Below are positions 45,963-56,395 of a DNA stretch of 64,000 bases, one piece after another. The position numbers were made by a program, and so were the translations under genes. Location of the stretch: contig CM060981.1 of the NCBI GenBank assembly GCA_030765065.1, positions 224,137,152-224,201,151 of the forward strand. The letters run 5' to 3'. The stretch's first letter is position 1. Each line of letters starts with the position of its first letter. Below the pieces are notes generated by a model. That model was given only the letters and a program-made list of their open reading frames with translations, ran no database searches and was not told the origin of the DNA. The DNA is from Deroplatys truncata (taxonomy: Eukaryota; Arthropoda; Insecta; Mantodea; Mantidae).

Positions 45963-46167
45963 TTAAGTTTTTTAAATGGGGAACCTACAATTAGGGTCAA
46001 TTTAAATTGACCGTAAAATGACCATCACAACGTCCTCCAAATAAAACACGACTAATGGCATTTACTTTCCCTCATAATATCAAGCAACTTTTATTCAAGG
46101 CATTTCTTTCTACAACGCTTAGTTTTGGAGATATTGTACAATCTCAACATAAATAGTCGACCCTATA

Positions 46168-46765
46168 AGTATTTTACTTAATATTTATTATAATTGGTAT
46201 AATTAATAATTTACATAAACTTTTTAAAAACCAAAGATTTAAAACCTATCTATATATCCCTATTAACCGACTTGTATAAATTTCCATAAAATATAAATAA
46301 ATGCCTTGATGTTTTTTTTGTAAATATTTACATAAAACAAAGATGGGATCCTGTATAGTTAATTTTAAATAAAATAACTTACAAAGCGTGCTAGCGGGAT
46401 TCCAGCGAGGCGCCGCTGAGAGTAGTAATAAGCAGCGACAGCAGTCTATCATTGGATGTCTTGTCAATCACAGCACTTTAGAATTAGATGTACTAGTTTG
46501 TTCACGTGTAACTGTTAAATCTGGCATGTACAGTTGAGAAACTGCATTCGAACTTGTAATCTTATCGTATGGGAGGAAATGTAACTACAATTTAAATGCG
46601 CACTTTTTTCCTTTCAGACTCGCTGAACACCGTCTGGTTATTATTGCGCTATTAGTTGATGGAATAAATGAATGTAGCTTTAACGTACCAGTTTCGCATT
46701 GCTGTTTCTTGCCTTAAAATGGTCACTATGCTCCTGATGTTGACGCTCCGTGAAAAATATAAACC
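46168..46765. other. non-repetitive stretch
   Basis: Nothing recognised between the MITE and the transposase-like pseudogene. It may include the 3' flank of that element. Confidence 0.4.
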
Positions 46766-49700
46766 TTATGTTGGGAATATGTTCTTTTGCCCAAATAAAT
46801 AGTTTTTCGGGAGTTGTAATCGGATCCTAAGAGGCTGTAGACTGGCTCTCATTGCTAGTCTTTTAGTAGCACCTTTGATGCCATCATAGGGTCCTTTTCC
46901 GTGTGACGTCGCAAAAAAATGCCACTCAGCACGAATACCAAAGTTATTCTCGTGGTAGCACAAATTAGAAAATTGTTTCTTATTCTTATACTGAGCACTG
47001 GCACCATCAGAAAAGTAATAAATCTTCAAATGTTTACTTTTTAAGCTTTATCAGTTCTGCCTGAAAACGATGCACAGCGTTGGCGTCATGCTTCAGGCAT
47101 TCCGAAATTGAAACAAAGTTCAGGTGACGCGTTTCACTACAATGCTTGAAACAAACAACAAATGGGTGTACTGTAGCTTGGTTGTTATTCCCTTGTATGT
47201 CTTGGACTGAATTTTGCACAACAAAAGCATAGTTTTCTGCAAAATCTGAAATAATGATGCAATCTCCTTCCTCCAGGTTTGCAAGAAACAAAGACTGCTG
47301 CTAGAAACACGTGAGGTATTAAGTTATTTAGTTTATTTGCTAATTTCTCCAAATATTCTTGAACTGGAGATTCCAAAGTTTCCAAATTTCTTCTGTCCAC
47401 AGTAACCCACTGCTTATACCTAACATATTGTATGTCTTCTGCATCAAATCGTTCTTGTAAGTACGAGATACTGAAGTTGTCAGTTCCAGGGCAAACACGG
47501 CATTCCAAAGGTTAACAATGCTGAGACAGATGATTGCAAATTATTTGAGCTATGACATCTTTATACAAGGGCGGATTGATAAGTACACGACTTTGACGAG
47601 AGAGCGTTCTAATCACAGTTTCTTGTTTGAACCCAAGTCTAACATCTATTCTGGGTATAATTGCAAAATTCGTCATTTGTTTCTTAGAACATTGTTGAGA
47701 GCGTCTAAAATAAGCAGATGTGTGTTGCTTCATAGAAAATGGAGAAAAGTGAATTTCGTATTCCGATAAAGCACTACCTTTTCCTTGGTAAGACGGTGAA
47801 GGAAACGGAAGAAAAGCTGAACAAGTATTATGGGGACTCTGTTCCATCACATGGCGTGGTTCACAGAATTTCGATGTGGTCATTTGAGCACAAGAGATGC
47901 AGTGCGCACAGTATGGCCGGTTGAGGTCACAACAGAAGAAATGGTGAACAAAGTTCACGATATTGTGTTGAAAGACCGCCAAGTAAAAATCCGTGAGATA
48001 GCCAAGGATGTAAACATCTCGAGTGAACTGTACGAATTTTTGGGTATGAGAAAGCTGTCAGCAAGATGGATGCCGCGACTGCTCACAGTTGAGAACAAAC
48101 AGAATCGTGTGACCATTTTACATGGATGTTTGAACATGTTCTAGCGCAACCCAAATGAGTTTTTGTGGCGTTATATCACGGTTGATGAAACTTGGATTCA
48201 TTACTATCAACCTGAAACCAAACAATAATTTGATTATAATCAAAGGCAGTGGATTCCCTTCGGCGAACCTGCTCCAAAGAAAGCGATTCACAAGGGGTGA
48301 TATTCATCCACTACCTGGAAAAGGGTAAAACGACCACAGGCTCATATTATGCCGCAATGCTGGATCAGTTTCACAAGGAATTGTTAAAGAAACGACTCCA
48401 TTCGGTGAAGCAAAAGGTTCTCTTTCACCAGGATAATGCACCCTCACACAAGTCAGCCATTGCCATCGCAAAATTTGTGGAATTGGGCTACGAACTGCTA
48501 CCTCAACCACCATATTCTCCAGATTTGGCTCCGAGCGCAAACCTGAAAAATTGGCTCGCTGGGAAGAAATTCACGTCCAGTGAACACATCATGGCAGAAA
48601 TAACCTCATATGTTGCAGACTTCGAAAAATGATGTTTTTGGAAGGGTTAAAAAATTGGAGAAACGTTGGACAACGTATATTGAATTGAAAGGAGACTATG
48701 TTGAGAAATAAAATTGATGTCACTGATTTATCAATCCGCCCTCGTAATTATTTTTGACTAATCTGCTTTCTTCAGTAAGTTTTGGAATATGTGCACCGTC
48801 AATCACCAATTTAACATTTCCACGGTAGGCGCAGATACACACGGTATGAGTTCCATGGATCCAGGTAAAATACAATGTTTAGGTCTTAATTCGGCAAACT
48901 TAGAAAATCCAATCTTCACTGTTGGATATTCCTCCTTAAAATGCTGGTAGGTTTCTCTCAGAGCGCATAACATCAGTCTCTTTTGTTTTTGTACCTTTTT
49001 GCCGTTCTCTCTCAAACTAACAAAATTCTTCTTTCCTGGCATCATTCTACTTACTTCATCTGAAGTGTAAAATTCGAGGACCTTTTGCACTGCTGATTGT
49101 TCCGTTTTTTTCCGGCTTTACACTCAGGTGTTGACAATATTCCCTTTTCTGCAGCAAGTTCTTTTGCCTTCCTAATCATGTGAACTGATGCATCAAAGTG
49201 TTGCTGAATTTTTTTATATGGCCAGTCTTCAAAAATGGTTAGTATTTGTAATTTTAAATTCTTATCATCGGTTGCATGGTAAGAATCTGACAGTTTCTGT
49301 ATGACAGTGGAACTGTCAGTTGATTTTTCAACGCAGGTTGAACTTTGTTTTTGCTTTGTATGAAATGTTTTCTGTTTAAGGGAGATTTGTATAGTTTTCA
49401 GTTTTTGCTCTGGGTATTGTACTTGGGTTATTTTCCTTTTCTTAATGGGCAAATCGCTCAAAGTCACTAAGTTTTCTTTCAGCTTAGAAACACTTACATC
49501 TAAATTAGAAACACCACTTGAAGATGAACTCTTAGTGTCGCTTTCAGTACTCAAAACCACTTCTGGATTATTCACCGCACTGGTACTTTGTAGCACACAA
49601 TCACTGTTAGCAGTGGCTGATACTTTAGGAATTTTTTTTCGACACGCATCACATATTTTTAGGTCTGCTGATAAAGAAGCTATGTTCTCCATTTCTAAGT

Positions 49701-49815
49701 TTATAAGCATATTACGGGTAACTAATCTTAACGATTTATGCTTTGTGTTATGCTTGGAAACATTAAATGGATTGAAACAATAGTCATACCTACGTTTCTT
49801 CAGTTCACTCATCAT
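46766..49815 (-). pseudogene. transposase-like gene (cysteine-rich N-terminus, RNase H-like core), decayed and split
   Basis: Read from 49815 downward. The first block of 254 codons opens MMSELKKRRYDYCFNPF and has ICDACRKKI near residue 55, a Ser/Lys-rich middle and a helix region (DWPYKKIQQHFDASVHMIRK). A frameshift in an A-run near 49115 leads to TSDEVSRMMPGKKNFVS (48803-49090). After the mariner, the pieces are CRVCPGTDNFSISYLQERFD (47185-47508), IISDFAENYAFVVQNSVQD (47034-47291) and YYFSDGASAQYKNKKQFSNL, then EWHFFATSHGKGPYDGIKG (46766-47029). The DFAENY and FSDG aspartates and the later acidic residues look like an RNase H-fold transposase. I know the family as repeated, unnamed genes in many invertebrates. 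At least three frame breaks, so it is non-functional. Confidence 0.72.
47566..48744 (+). mobile_element. mariner transposon, decayed, inserted on the opposite strand
   Basis: The element has ~18-bp inverted ends (CRAGGGCGGATTGATAA) and a TA duplication at 47564-47565 and 48745-48746. Its plus-strand transposase begins MEKSEFRIPIKHYLFLGKTV (47739). It continues, in other frames, with VHDIVLKDRQVKIREIAKDV and LSARWMPRLLTVENKQNRVT (47830-48144), ITVDETWIHYYQPETK (first Asp, about 48172-48220), LFHQDNAPSH (second Asp) and YSPDLAPS (third Asp) within 48249-48632. That is the mariner D,D34D layout. A segment after YSPDLAPS is missing, and stops and shifts have killed it. Confidence 0.96.
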
Positions 49816-50120
49816 GCACTTTCACAAACCACAGAACTTCTAACGCAAAAAACTGCACACAAAGTAACGTTTAAAATGAAACAACGGAGAGAAGCTTCAT
49901 AGAATACGAGATTCTAGTTGCAAGTTATTTCGAACACCGGATGTGATAACCTATGACGTTCTAATGCGTAAACGCTGCGGTGTGAAGCTCTCAGTCAGCA
50001 GTTTTATGTTCTGAAACATGCGCTGACACAGAGAAAGTGTTAAAGCATACCTCTAATGAAGATCCCATCCTGATATTAACAGGTGTAAGAGAAAATACAT
50101 GATGGATTCCTTCCATAATT
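49816..50120. other. 5' flank of the transposase-like pseudogene
   Basis: No terminal inverted repeat or target duplication for the neighbouring element could be found by eye. Confidence 0.4.
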
Positions 50121-50960
50121 TTTACTTTTTCTACTACATATAGTAAGTAGGGGAAGTATTGTATTCCACCCAAAAATTCGATACCGAGATTTCACCGGAA
50201 ATACATGTTTTGAGACCCCCTGAATCCAAAAAAAGCATTTCTGGAAACATGTCCGTGTCTGTGTGTCTGTCTGTGAACAGCATAACTCAGAAACGAACAG
50301 TTGGATAAACACCAAACTTGGTATTTAGGTTCCGTATCTTCCAGAGATGCCACACGAAGGTTTTCAAGAAAATCCCCCCACCCAAAATTACCCTTTAGAT
50401 GGAACATTTTTCGTAAATTTTATTTTCTCAAAAATGGCTCTAACGATTTTGATTAAAATATCATATGTTTAAGATATTTTCATGACAAATGAAATGTATA
50501 TCTCGAATTTTCTGGGAATGTCTCCAAAAGTATTCTTCATTGTGAACGACTTTTGCATAACTGGTAAACCATAAGAGATAGACAAAATTTTACTGCACAA
50601 AAAGTGTAGATCGTGTTAAAATAAACAATTTATGTCATATACATTTTTTTGTTGGGTGAACCATTTTCGAGATATTACTTGTTATTCCCTTAAATTTTCC
50701 AACACTTACACTTTTTCTCAAATTCGTTATTCATTTTTTTCGTCCTGGTAATGCCAAGAGAATGGAATACTCCACATAGCAACCAGCTCTTAAAATATTT
50801 GACTATCGCTTAAAGCCTACCAATTCCCCTTCCAACTACAAGAAAATTAGCAGTAAGATTAACATCTCGATACCTCGATTAACCTGAAGCATATGAAGAA
50901 TAAGCGTTTGTAAAAATAGTTTGTACAAGAGTAGAGAAAGTCATGTGAGTGTAACACATA
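50121..50960 (-). repeat. alpha/beta element, young, full length
   Basis: Starts TTTTTACTTTTTCTACTACA and ends GTAACACATAG. The slot is TGTCTGTGTGTCTGTCTG. Confidence 0.93.
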
Positions 50961-52081
50961 GTTTTTTGTTCCGAATAAATAATATTTTGAATAAAGAAAG
51001 CACAATATTTTTATCTACAAAACAACATGTACTTAACCCTGACTGTTCTACACTTCGAGAACAAATTATGTAACGTTGTGCGTAAAATGAGTACGCTGTA
51101 AATCCTAAAATAACTTGATTTTCCGCAAAATATAAAATACGTGTCCATTTATTTTATATGTGGAATTCTTAAACTAAAATTCAGAGAAAGTGATGTTTTG
51201 TGTGTGTTCGGTTTGATGTGGAATGACTCATATGTGATCCTGATTAGAATCTGTAGAAAACAATTAGCTGTTACTGATAATATTTCAACCTAAAATTTCT
51301 TGCATTTTTAAAATTTTCAAATAATTGCTTTTTAAGTCCTTTTGGCCAGGGTATAAAGTCTGAAATTGTTAAGACAGGGAGCCATATTTTTGTGTACTTA
51401 CAAAGCAGTCCACATTGTTACTTTTGTTTAAAATAGCATTCCATCATCAACAGGTCATAAAAATGGATCAATGCTGTTTGCTAGCAATGTTATATAATGT
51501 TAACACTATCCTTACGTTACATCAACTTTTTGCCACAAAATGTTAAGTAGGTAACAGGTTTATGTCACAGAGGAATTTCATCGAAAAAGGGCGTCTATAG
51601 TTTGCGGCTTTTGAATATGCCCTGATCAGAATACAGTGCATTTTGAGAGAGAGAGAGAGTTTACGATGTAAACTTAGAGTGAGTTTATTTGTTTACACTG
51701 ATTGTTTGAAGAACTGCTGCAAAAACAGCCATAGTCCCAAAAATTCAATATTGCATTTTTGGTCTAATGTTTGGTGATCTCTGGAGGGCATGATACAAGC
51801 TGTTATAGCAAAAAACCACCATTGTCCGTGATATACGAGGTGTGAAGTATGGCGAGTTCAGCAAAAATAACCATTTCGGAGTATGGTAAACTTTTATTCA
51901 TTTGTGTTTGAAAAATGTAAGGATGATTAGAATATTTAAAGGATCCGCAGTGTGTGTACCATATGTTTTCAGTGGTCCTTGGACTGCGATACATAGAAAC
52001 AAACAACCACTGCCTACAGCACTCACCTTGCAACCATAATACAAGGCTCCTGTTCCACAAAAGCTGAAAGATGTTAAAAAT
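50961..52081. other. non-repetitive 1.1 kb
   Basis: Nothing recognised apart from a ~45-bp segment at 51236-51281 that recurs at 53802-53844, and a short GA run near 51646. Confidence 0.4.
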
Positions 52082-52925
52082 ATCTGATGTGTTACACTCA
52101 CATGACTTTCTCTACTCTTGAACAAACTATTTTTACAAACGCTTATTCTCCATATGCTTCATATTAATCGAGATATCGAGATGTTAATCTTACTGCTAAT
52201 TTTCTTGTAGATGGAAGGGGAATTGGTAGGCTTTAAGCGATAGTCAAATATTTTAAGAGCTGGTTGCTATGTGGAGTATTCCATTCTCTTGGTATTACCA
52301 GGACCAAAAAATGAATAATGAATTTGAGAAAAAGTATAAGTATTGGAAAATTTAAGGGAATTACAAGCAATATCTCGAAAATGGTTAACTCAACAAAAAA
52401 ATGTATATGATATAATTTATGTATTTTAACGCGATCTACATTTTCTGTGTAGTAAAATTTTGTCTATCTCTTATGGTTAACCAGTTATGCAAAAGTCGTT
52501 CACAATGAAAAATACTTTTGGAGACATTCCCAGAAAATTCGAGATATACATTTCTTTTGTCATGAAAATACCTTAAACATATGATAGTTTAATCAAAATC
52601 GTTAGAGCCATTTTTGAGAAAATTAAAATTTTTGAAAAATGTTCCATGTAAAGGGTAATCTGGGGTGGGGGGATTTTCTTGAAAACCTTCGTGTCGCATC
52701 TCTGGAAGATACTAAATACCAAGTTTGGTGTTTATCCGACTGTTCGTTTCTGAGTTATGCTGTTCACACACACACACACACACACACACACGGACATGTT
52801 TCCAAAAATGATTTTTTTGGATTCAGGGGGTCTCAAAATATGTATTTCCGGTGAAACCTCGGTATCGAATTTTTGGGTGGAATACATACTTCCCCTACTT
52901 ACTATACGTGGTAGAGACAGTAAAA
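52082..52925 (+). repeat. alpha/beta element, young, full length
   Basis: Starts ATCTGATGTGTTACACTCAC and ends GTGGTAGAGACAGTAAAAAA. CA slot at about 52769-52790. Confidence 0.93.
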
Positions 52926-52948
52926 AAAACCTTTCTCAATACCTATAG

Positions 52949-53092
52949 ACTTCTCAGAACAAAATTTTCTATGACGACCTAGGAAACACTGGTCATGCAA
53001 GAGATAACATCGAAGATAATGATGTGTCAGATGAGAACAGCATTGGAGCAGAAGACCGAGCAGCACAAATTTTGCAGCTATTGCTGTGTTAA
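52949..53092 (+). other. possible coding fragment, acidic C-terminus
   Basis: A stop-to-stop frame of 47 codons containing FYDDLGNTGHARDNIEDNDV, then SDENSIGAEDRAAQ, and ending QLLLC before TAA. The composition looks protein-like (acidic, no low-complexity DNA), but there is no clear start or splice acceptor. It could be a terminal exon or a transposon remnant. Confidence 0.25.
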
Positions 53093-54217
53093 TATAATTG
53101 TAACCTTATTGTAAGTAAATAACAATTTCTTGTGTTGTTTATTTGTAGGTTTTCATCTGCTTTTTCTTTTTTCAATAATCAATCAGTAAAGAATATTCTT
53201 TTAATTTTTGCTCACTCAAACGAATTTGTTTTGGCAAAAACAACCTTAGTCGTAAACCAAGAACGTTGCAAGCCTAATTTAATAACTATATTTACATATT
53301 AATCTTGATTAAAATATCAAAGAGAAAAAAGAAAATGTTATTTATCTTACACTATAAGTTTCACATCATTTAGATAATTACCAAAGTGCAGAGGAATATT
53401 TCTTGCTTCTCACTAAAAAATTTCATTTTGGACTGTGGTTGTTTCTGCCAAAAACCCTTTCATTGGGTTCATATTTCAAATATAATTAGAATGCTAAATT
53501 AGGACATTCATTATTAGTAGATAAGACTGGTGTATGTTTCTAGCTGCTCCAGAAAGGTAGTACTCACCTGAATGCTTTATAAATCTGTATGGTATTTTTG
53601 CTACTCGCATCATATATACAGAGTGTAATGATGTGAGAAGCATACCTATATTCCAGATATTTCACAAACCCAACAGAGTACCTATTAGTGTTACTTTGTA
53701 CGTCTGTCTGAATCCACTAGACAACTCATGAAACGCTGCATTTACCGAGCTGAAATGTTTCGATAAATGTTAAACTCTTGTGTATCAAACTTACACGAGA
53801 CCCTGATTAGAATCTGTATAAACACAATTAGCTGTTACTGATAAAAACTAACAAATTTGCTTGAAGTTTTAAAGATTATTGCATCGCCATGTTATTCAAT
53901 GAAGGATTCACAGCAACAGGCCAATATTTCTTCGTGTTAAACTTACACATTTAAAATTTGGTTGTAGTTCATCTTGTTGCTTTTGTTTAAAGCAATTAGC
54001 AACAGAATGCAGCATTAAATATTAATTTAATATACCGTGTTCGTCATCATTTAATGGTTAGAGTGCATACATGTGAAGTAGAGGATTAGAGGTTGGAAAA
54101 CAGCTCAGAATAAATTTCATAGTTTTTTTTTTTTGTTTTGTTTTTTACAATTTTTTCAACTTTAAATACAGTATTTTTAAATCTTGGTTGGTGTAGTATA
54201 GGCATGTTTTCTAATAA

Positions 54218-54220
<3 letters not shown>

Positions 54221-54267
<47 letters not shown>
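54221..54267 (+). repeat. (GT)n(GA)n microsatellite
   Basis: About 18 GT units run into a GAGAGAGAGAGA stretch. It is not inside an alpha/beta element. Confidence 0.95.
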
Positions 54268-55277
54268 TTTAGAGCTGGGAGAAGTGATGAAATGTACCTG
54301 GGATCCCGCAAGAGTCTGTGCGGTCAAAAAGATGGGTTTTCTTAAAGACCAAAATACATGCAATGCACCACGAAGTACTTCTCCCTTACATTTTATTAAA
54401 ATGTGCAGAATTACGAAAATTTAAATATTGATGACACAGTTAACGTCTCGTTAGGAAGAAAGCCCACTTCAATATGGAAAGGCAACTTGTGGATCTTTGT
54501 TTGGAGATTAAAAACATACTTTTTGGCCTGTCTAGCAAGGATGTACGTGGACTTACTTTTTAGCTTGCTCGTGTCAACAATATACTAAATTCTTGCAACA
54601 AAAGAAAATGAGTCTGCCGAACTAAAGAGGAATCCACAATATTTTTAAAAACACCTGAAACAACATAGCCCAGACTACGCGAGTTCAACAAAGGAAATGC
54701 GTATAAATTCTTTGATATTTTAGAAAGAGAATTTGAAAGATGTTTATAAAACCCGACAGAATCTACAATTGTGATGAGATATGCCTAACCATTGTAGTCA
54801 AAACAGGTCAAGGTTGTAGCAAATATAAGGAAGAAGCAAGCGGTTTCGTGTTCTTCGGCTGAATGGGGAAGTTTAATCACTGCCGTTTACCTACTGCTGG
54901 AAATAAGGTACCGTCGCTCTTGATATTTCCAAGAAAGAATAAGAAGAAAGAGCTTATGGACGGAGTACCCCCCGGGGTCAATATTCGACTGCCATAAATC
55001 TGGGTGAATCCAGATGGACATGTTCACGAGGTTTAAACATTTTGTAGTAACTGACAAACCTTGCGCACCAGATCCAATCCTTTTTAATACTGCGTCCGCG
55101 ACGCGAAGTTATCTACGGGACGCCGGGGTGAGCATATCTCGAACCGTTAACCTGGCCGGCTGGGAGCGGCTAACGACCGGCCCTTTAGAACAATAGCCCG
55201 CGCAACAAACCCATTATGTGCCGCTTCCCGGCAGTATGGGTAATGGATTCCTTCCGGCAGGTTCTAGTAGCCTCCTT

Positions 55278-55345
55278 TTCGAGAACATTCCGCTTTATAA
55301 GCGGGGCTTATATAAGGGGGCTGACTAGCGCTCGGTTGGACAGTT
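55278..55345 (+). promoter_or_regulatory. promoter-like block: heat-shock element plus TATA box
   Basis: TTCGAGAACATTC (55278-55290) is a perfect three-unit heat-shock element (TTCnnGAAnnTTC). It is followed by the palindrome CCGCTTTATAAGCGG and a TATA box TATATAAG at 55309-55316. A start site would fall near 55340. The surrounding ~400 bp is more GC-rich than its neighbours. Downstream sequence to ~55525 is untranslated-looking and rich in CAGCTGT/GTGTC motifs. A solo LTR of a retrotransposon could also look like this. I found no paired second LTR. Confidence 0.4.
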
Positions 55346-55649
55346 TACTTAAGAAGTTACGAAGTTAAAAGTTGACAGTGCCAAATATAGTTCAGCTGTG
55401 AATTGTGACTCAGCAGTTCAGCTGTATTCTGTTCTGAGTGTGTCAATAGTGTCTCAAGTGAAACGTTTGTGCTACACTGAGCCCCTAAGTGATAAATTAA
55501 GTTAGTTTAACAGAAACAGGTATTCCTATTTATTAAAATATCTGATGACCCTTATTTTCATTTTTGAAATGATGTGATTACTTATGCAAAAGGGCATCAC
55601 GTTTCAATTGTGTCTCCCTGAACACAGTTCTCATACCTGCAACCATTAG

Positions 55650-56395
55650 ACGTGTTTATACATTCACTAAAGAGGTTTTACAATGTGAAATTCAGACTGG
55701 TTGGCAAAGAGACCCAATACGTCCAGCCACACAATACCAGATATCGGGCTTCTAGGAAAAGCTTACTTTAAAGCGGCAACAAGGGAAACTTCCATAAATC
55801 CGTTTAAAAACTGGTATCTATCCCTTCAACAGGAACATGTTTGATGGTGACGACTTATTAAATAAGCCTATTGAAAAGGAAACATCCAACAACAGCAAAG
55901 AAAATGAAAAATCAATCACTAGCATATCCGAACTAGGTCGCTTCCCAGCCTAGTTCAACCACAAAATACAACAGGAGTCCAAAAACCTGGTCAGAAAATT
56001 ACTTACGTCCACTCCAAAAGGAGGTGGAACACACCGCAAATAGAGCCACGTCCAGTAAACGCAAACTTCTACCCCCCCCCAATGCAGACAGTAAGAAATT
56101 GAAGAACGGAGGTGAAACATGCACCAATTCTGAAGATGACTCGGATATAGAGGAGACGTTTAGTGAAAAGTTCGTCTGAGAATGCCAAATGTATCTACTG
56201 TGCGAAGTTATGGTCAAAAAAGATTAATGGTATCTGGGTCCTGTGCCAGATGTGCAAATTATGGTCCCATAGACAGTGTGCTAAAAACAAAACTACAGTT
56301 CAATTGTGGGAAATGTGTGAAAAAGAATGTGCCAATCAGGTCAAAATGTTAATTGAAACTCTGCAATGTGCATTTTTTAAAGCTGACAGTTGATG
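55650..56395 (+). pseudogene. pogo/Tigger-type transposase C-terminus with zinc finger, decayed
   Basis: The plus strand, with frame changes, reads GLLGKAYFKAAT, then TGIYPFNRNMFDGDDLLNKP, which is the conserved end of the DDE domain of pogo-class transposases (…KTGIYPFN..VF.DDDF…). A Ser/Asn-rich tail follows, then in an open frame at 56163-56393 a Cys/His finger: CIYCAKLWSKKINGIWVLCQ continuing MCKLWSHRQCA. This is the PHD-like C-terminal finger typical of insect pogo relatives. The DNA-binding N-terminus and most of the catalytic domain are absent, and stops interrupt it. Confidence 0.75.

Larger units (their letters stand above)
44762..46165. mobile_element. TA-flanked MITE opened by a TTAA-flanked element
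   Basis: The left arm 44762-44920 and right arm 45963-46165 are inverse to each other (GGTGGACCATTTGAGACTG; AAAACTAAGCGTTGTAGAAA; AGTTGCTTGATATTA). TA lies at 44760-44761 and 46166-46167. The two arms of this non-autonomous Tc1/mariner-type element are held apart by a 1042-bp insertion at 44921-45962. Confidence 0.88.
52926..54950. other. mostly non-repetitive 2 kb
   Basis: Contains a short acidic reading frame (52949-53092), a (GT)n(GA)n tract and a T-run near 54127-54136. Otherwise nothing recognised. Confidence 0.4.

Noticed and set aside
55000..55525. Annotating this block firmly as an LTR.
   Set aside because: No second LTR, no primer-binding site and no clear TG...CA borders with a duplication were found. 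Kept only as an alternative reading of the promoter-like block.
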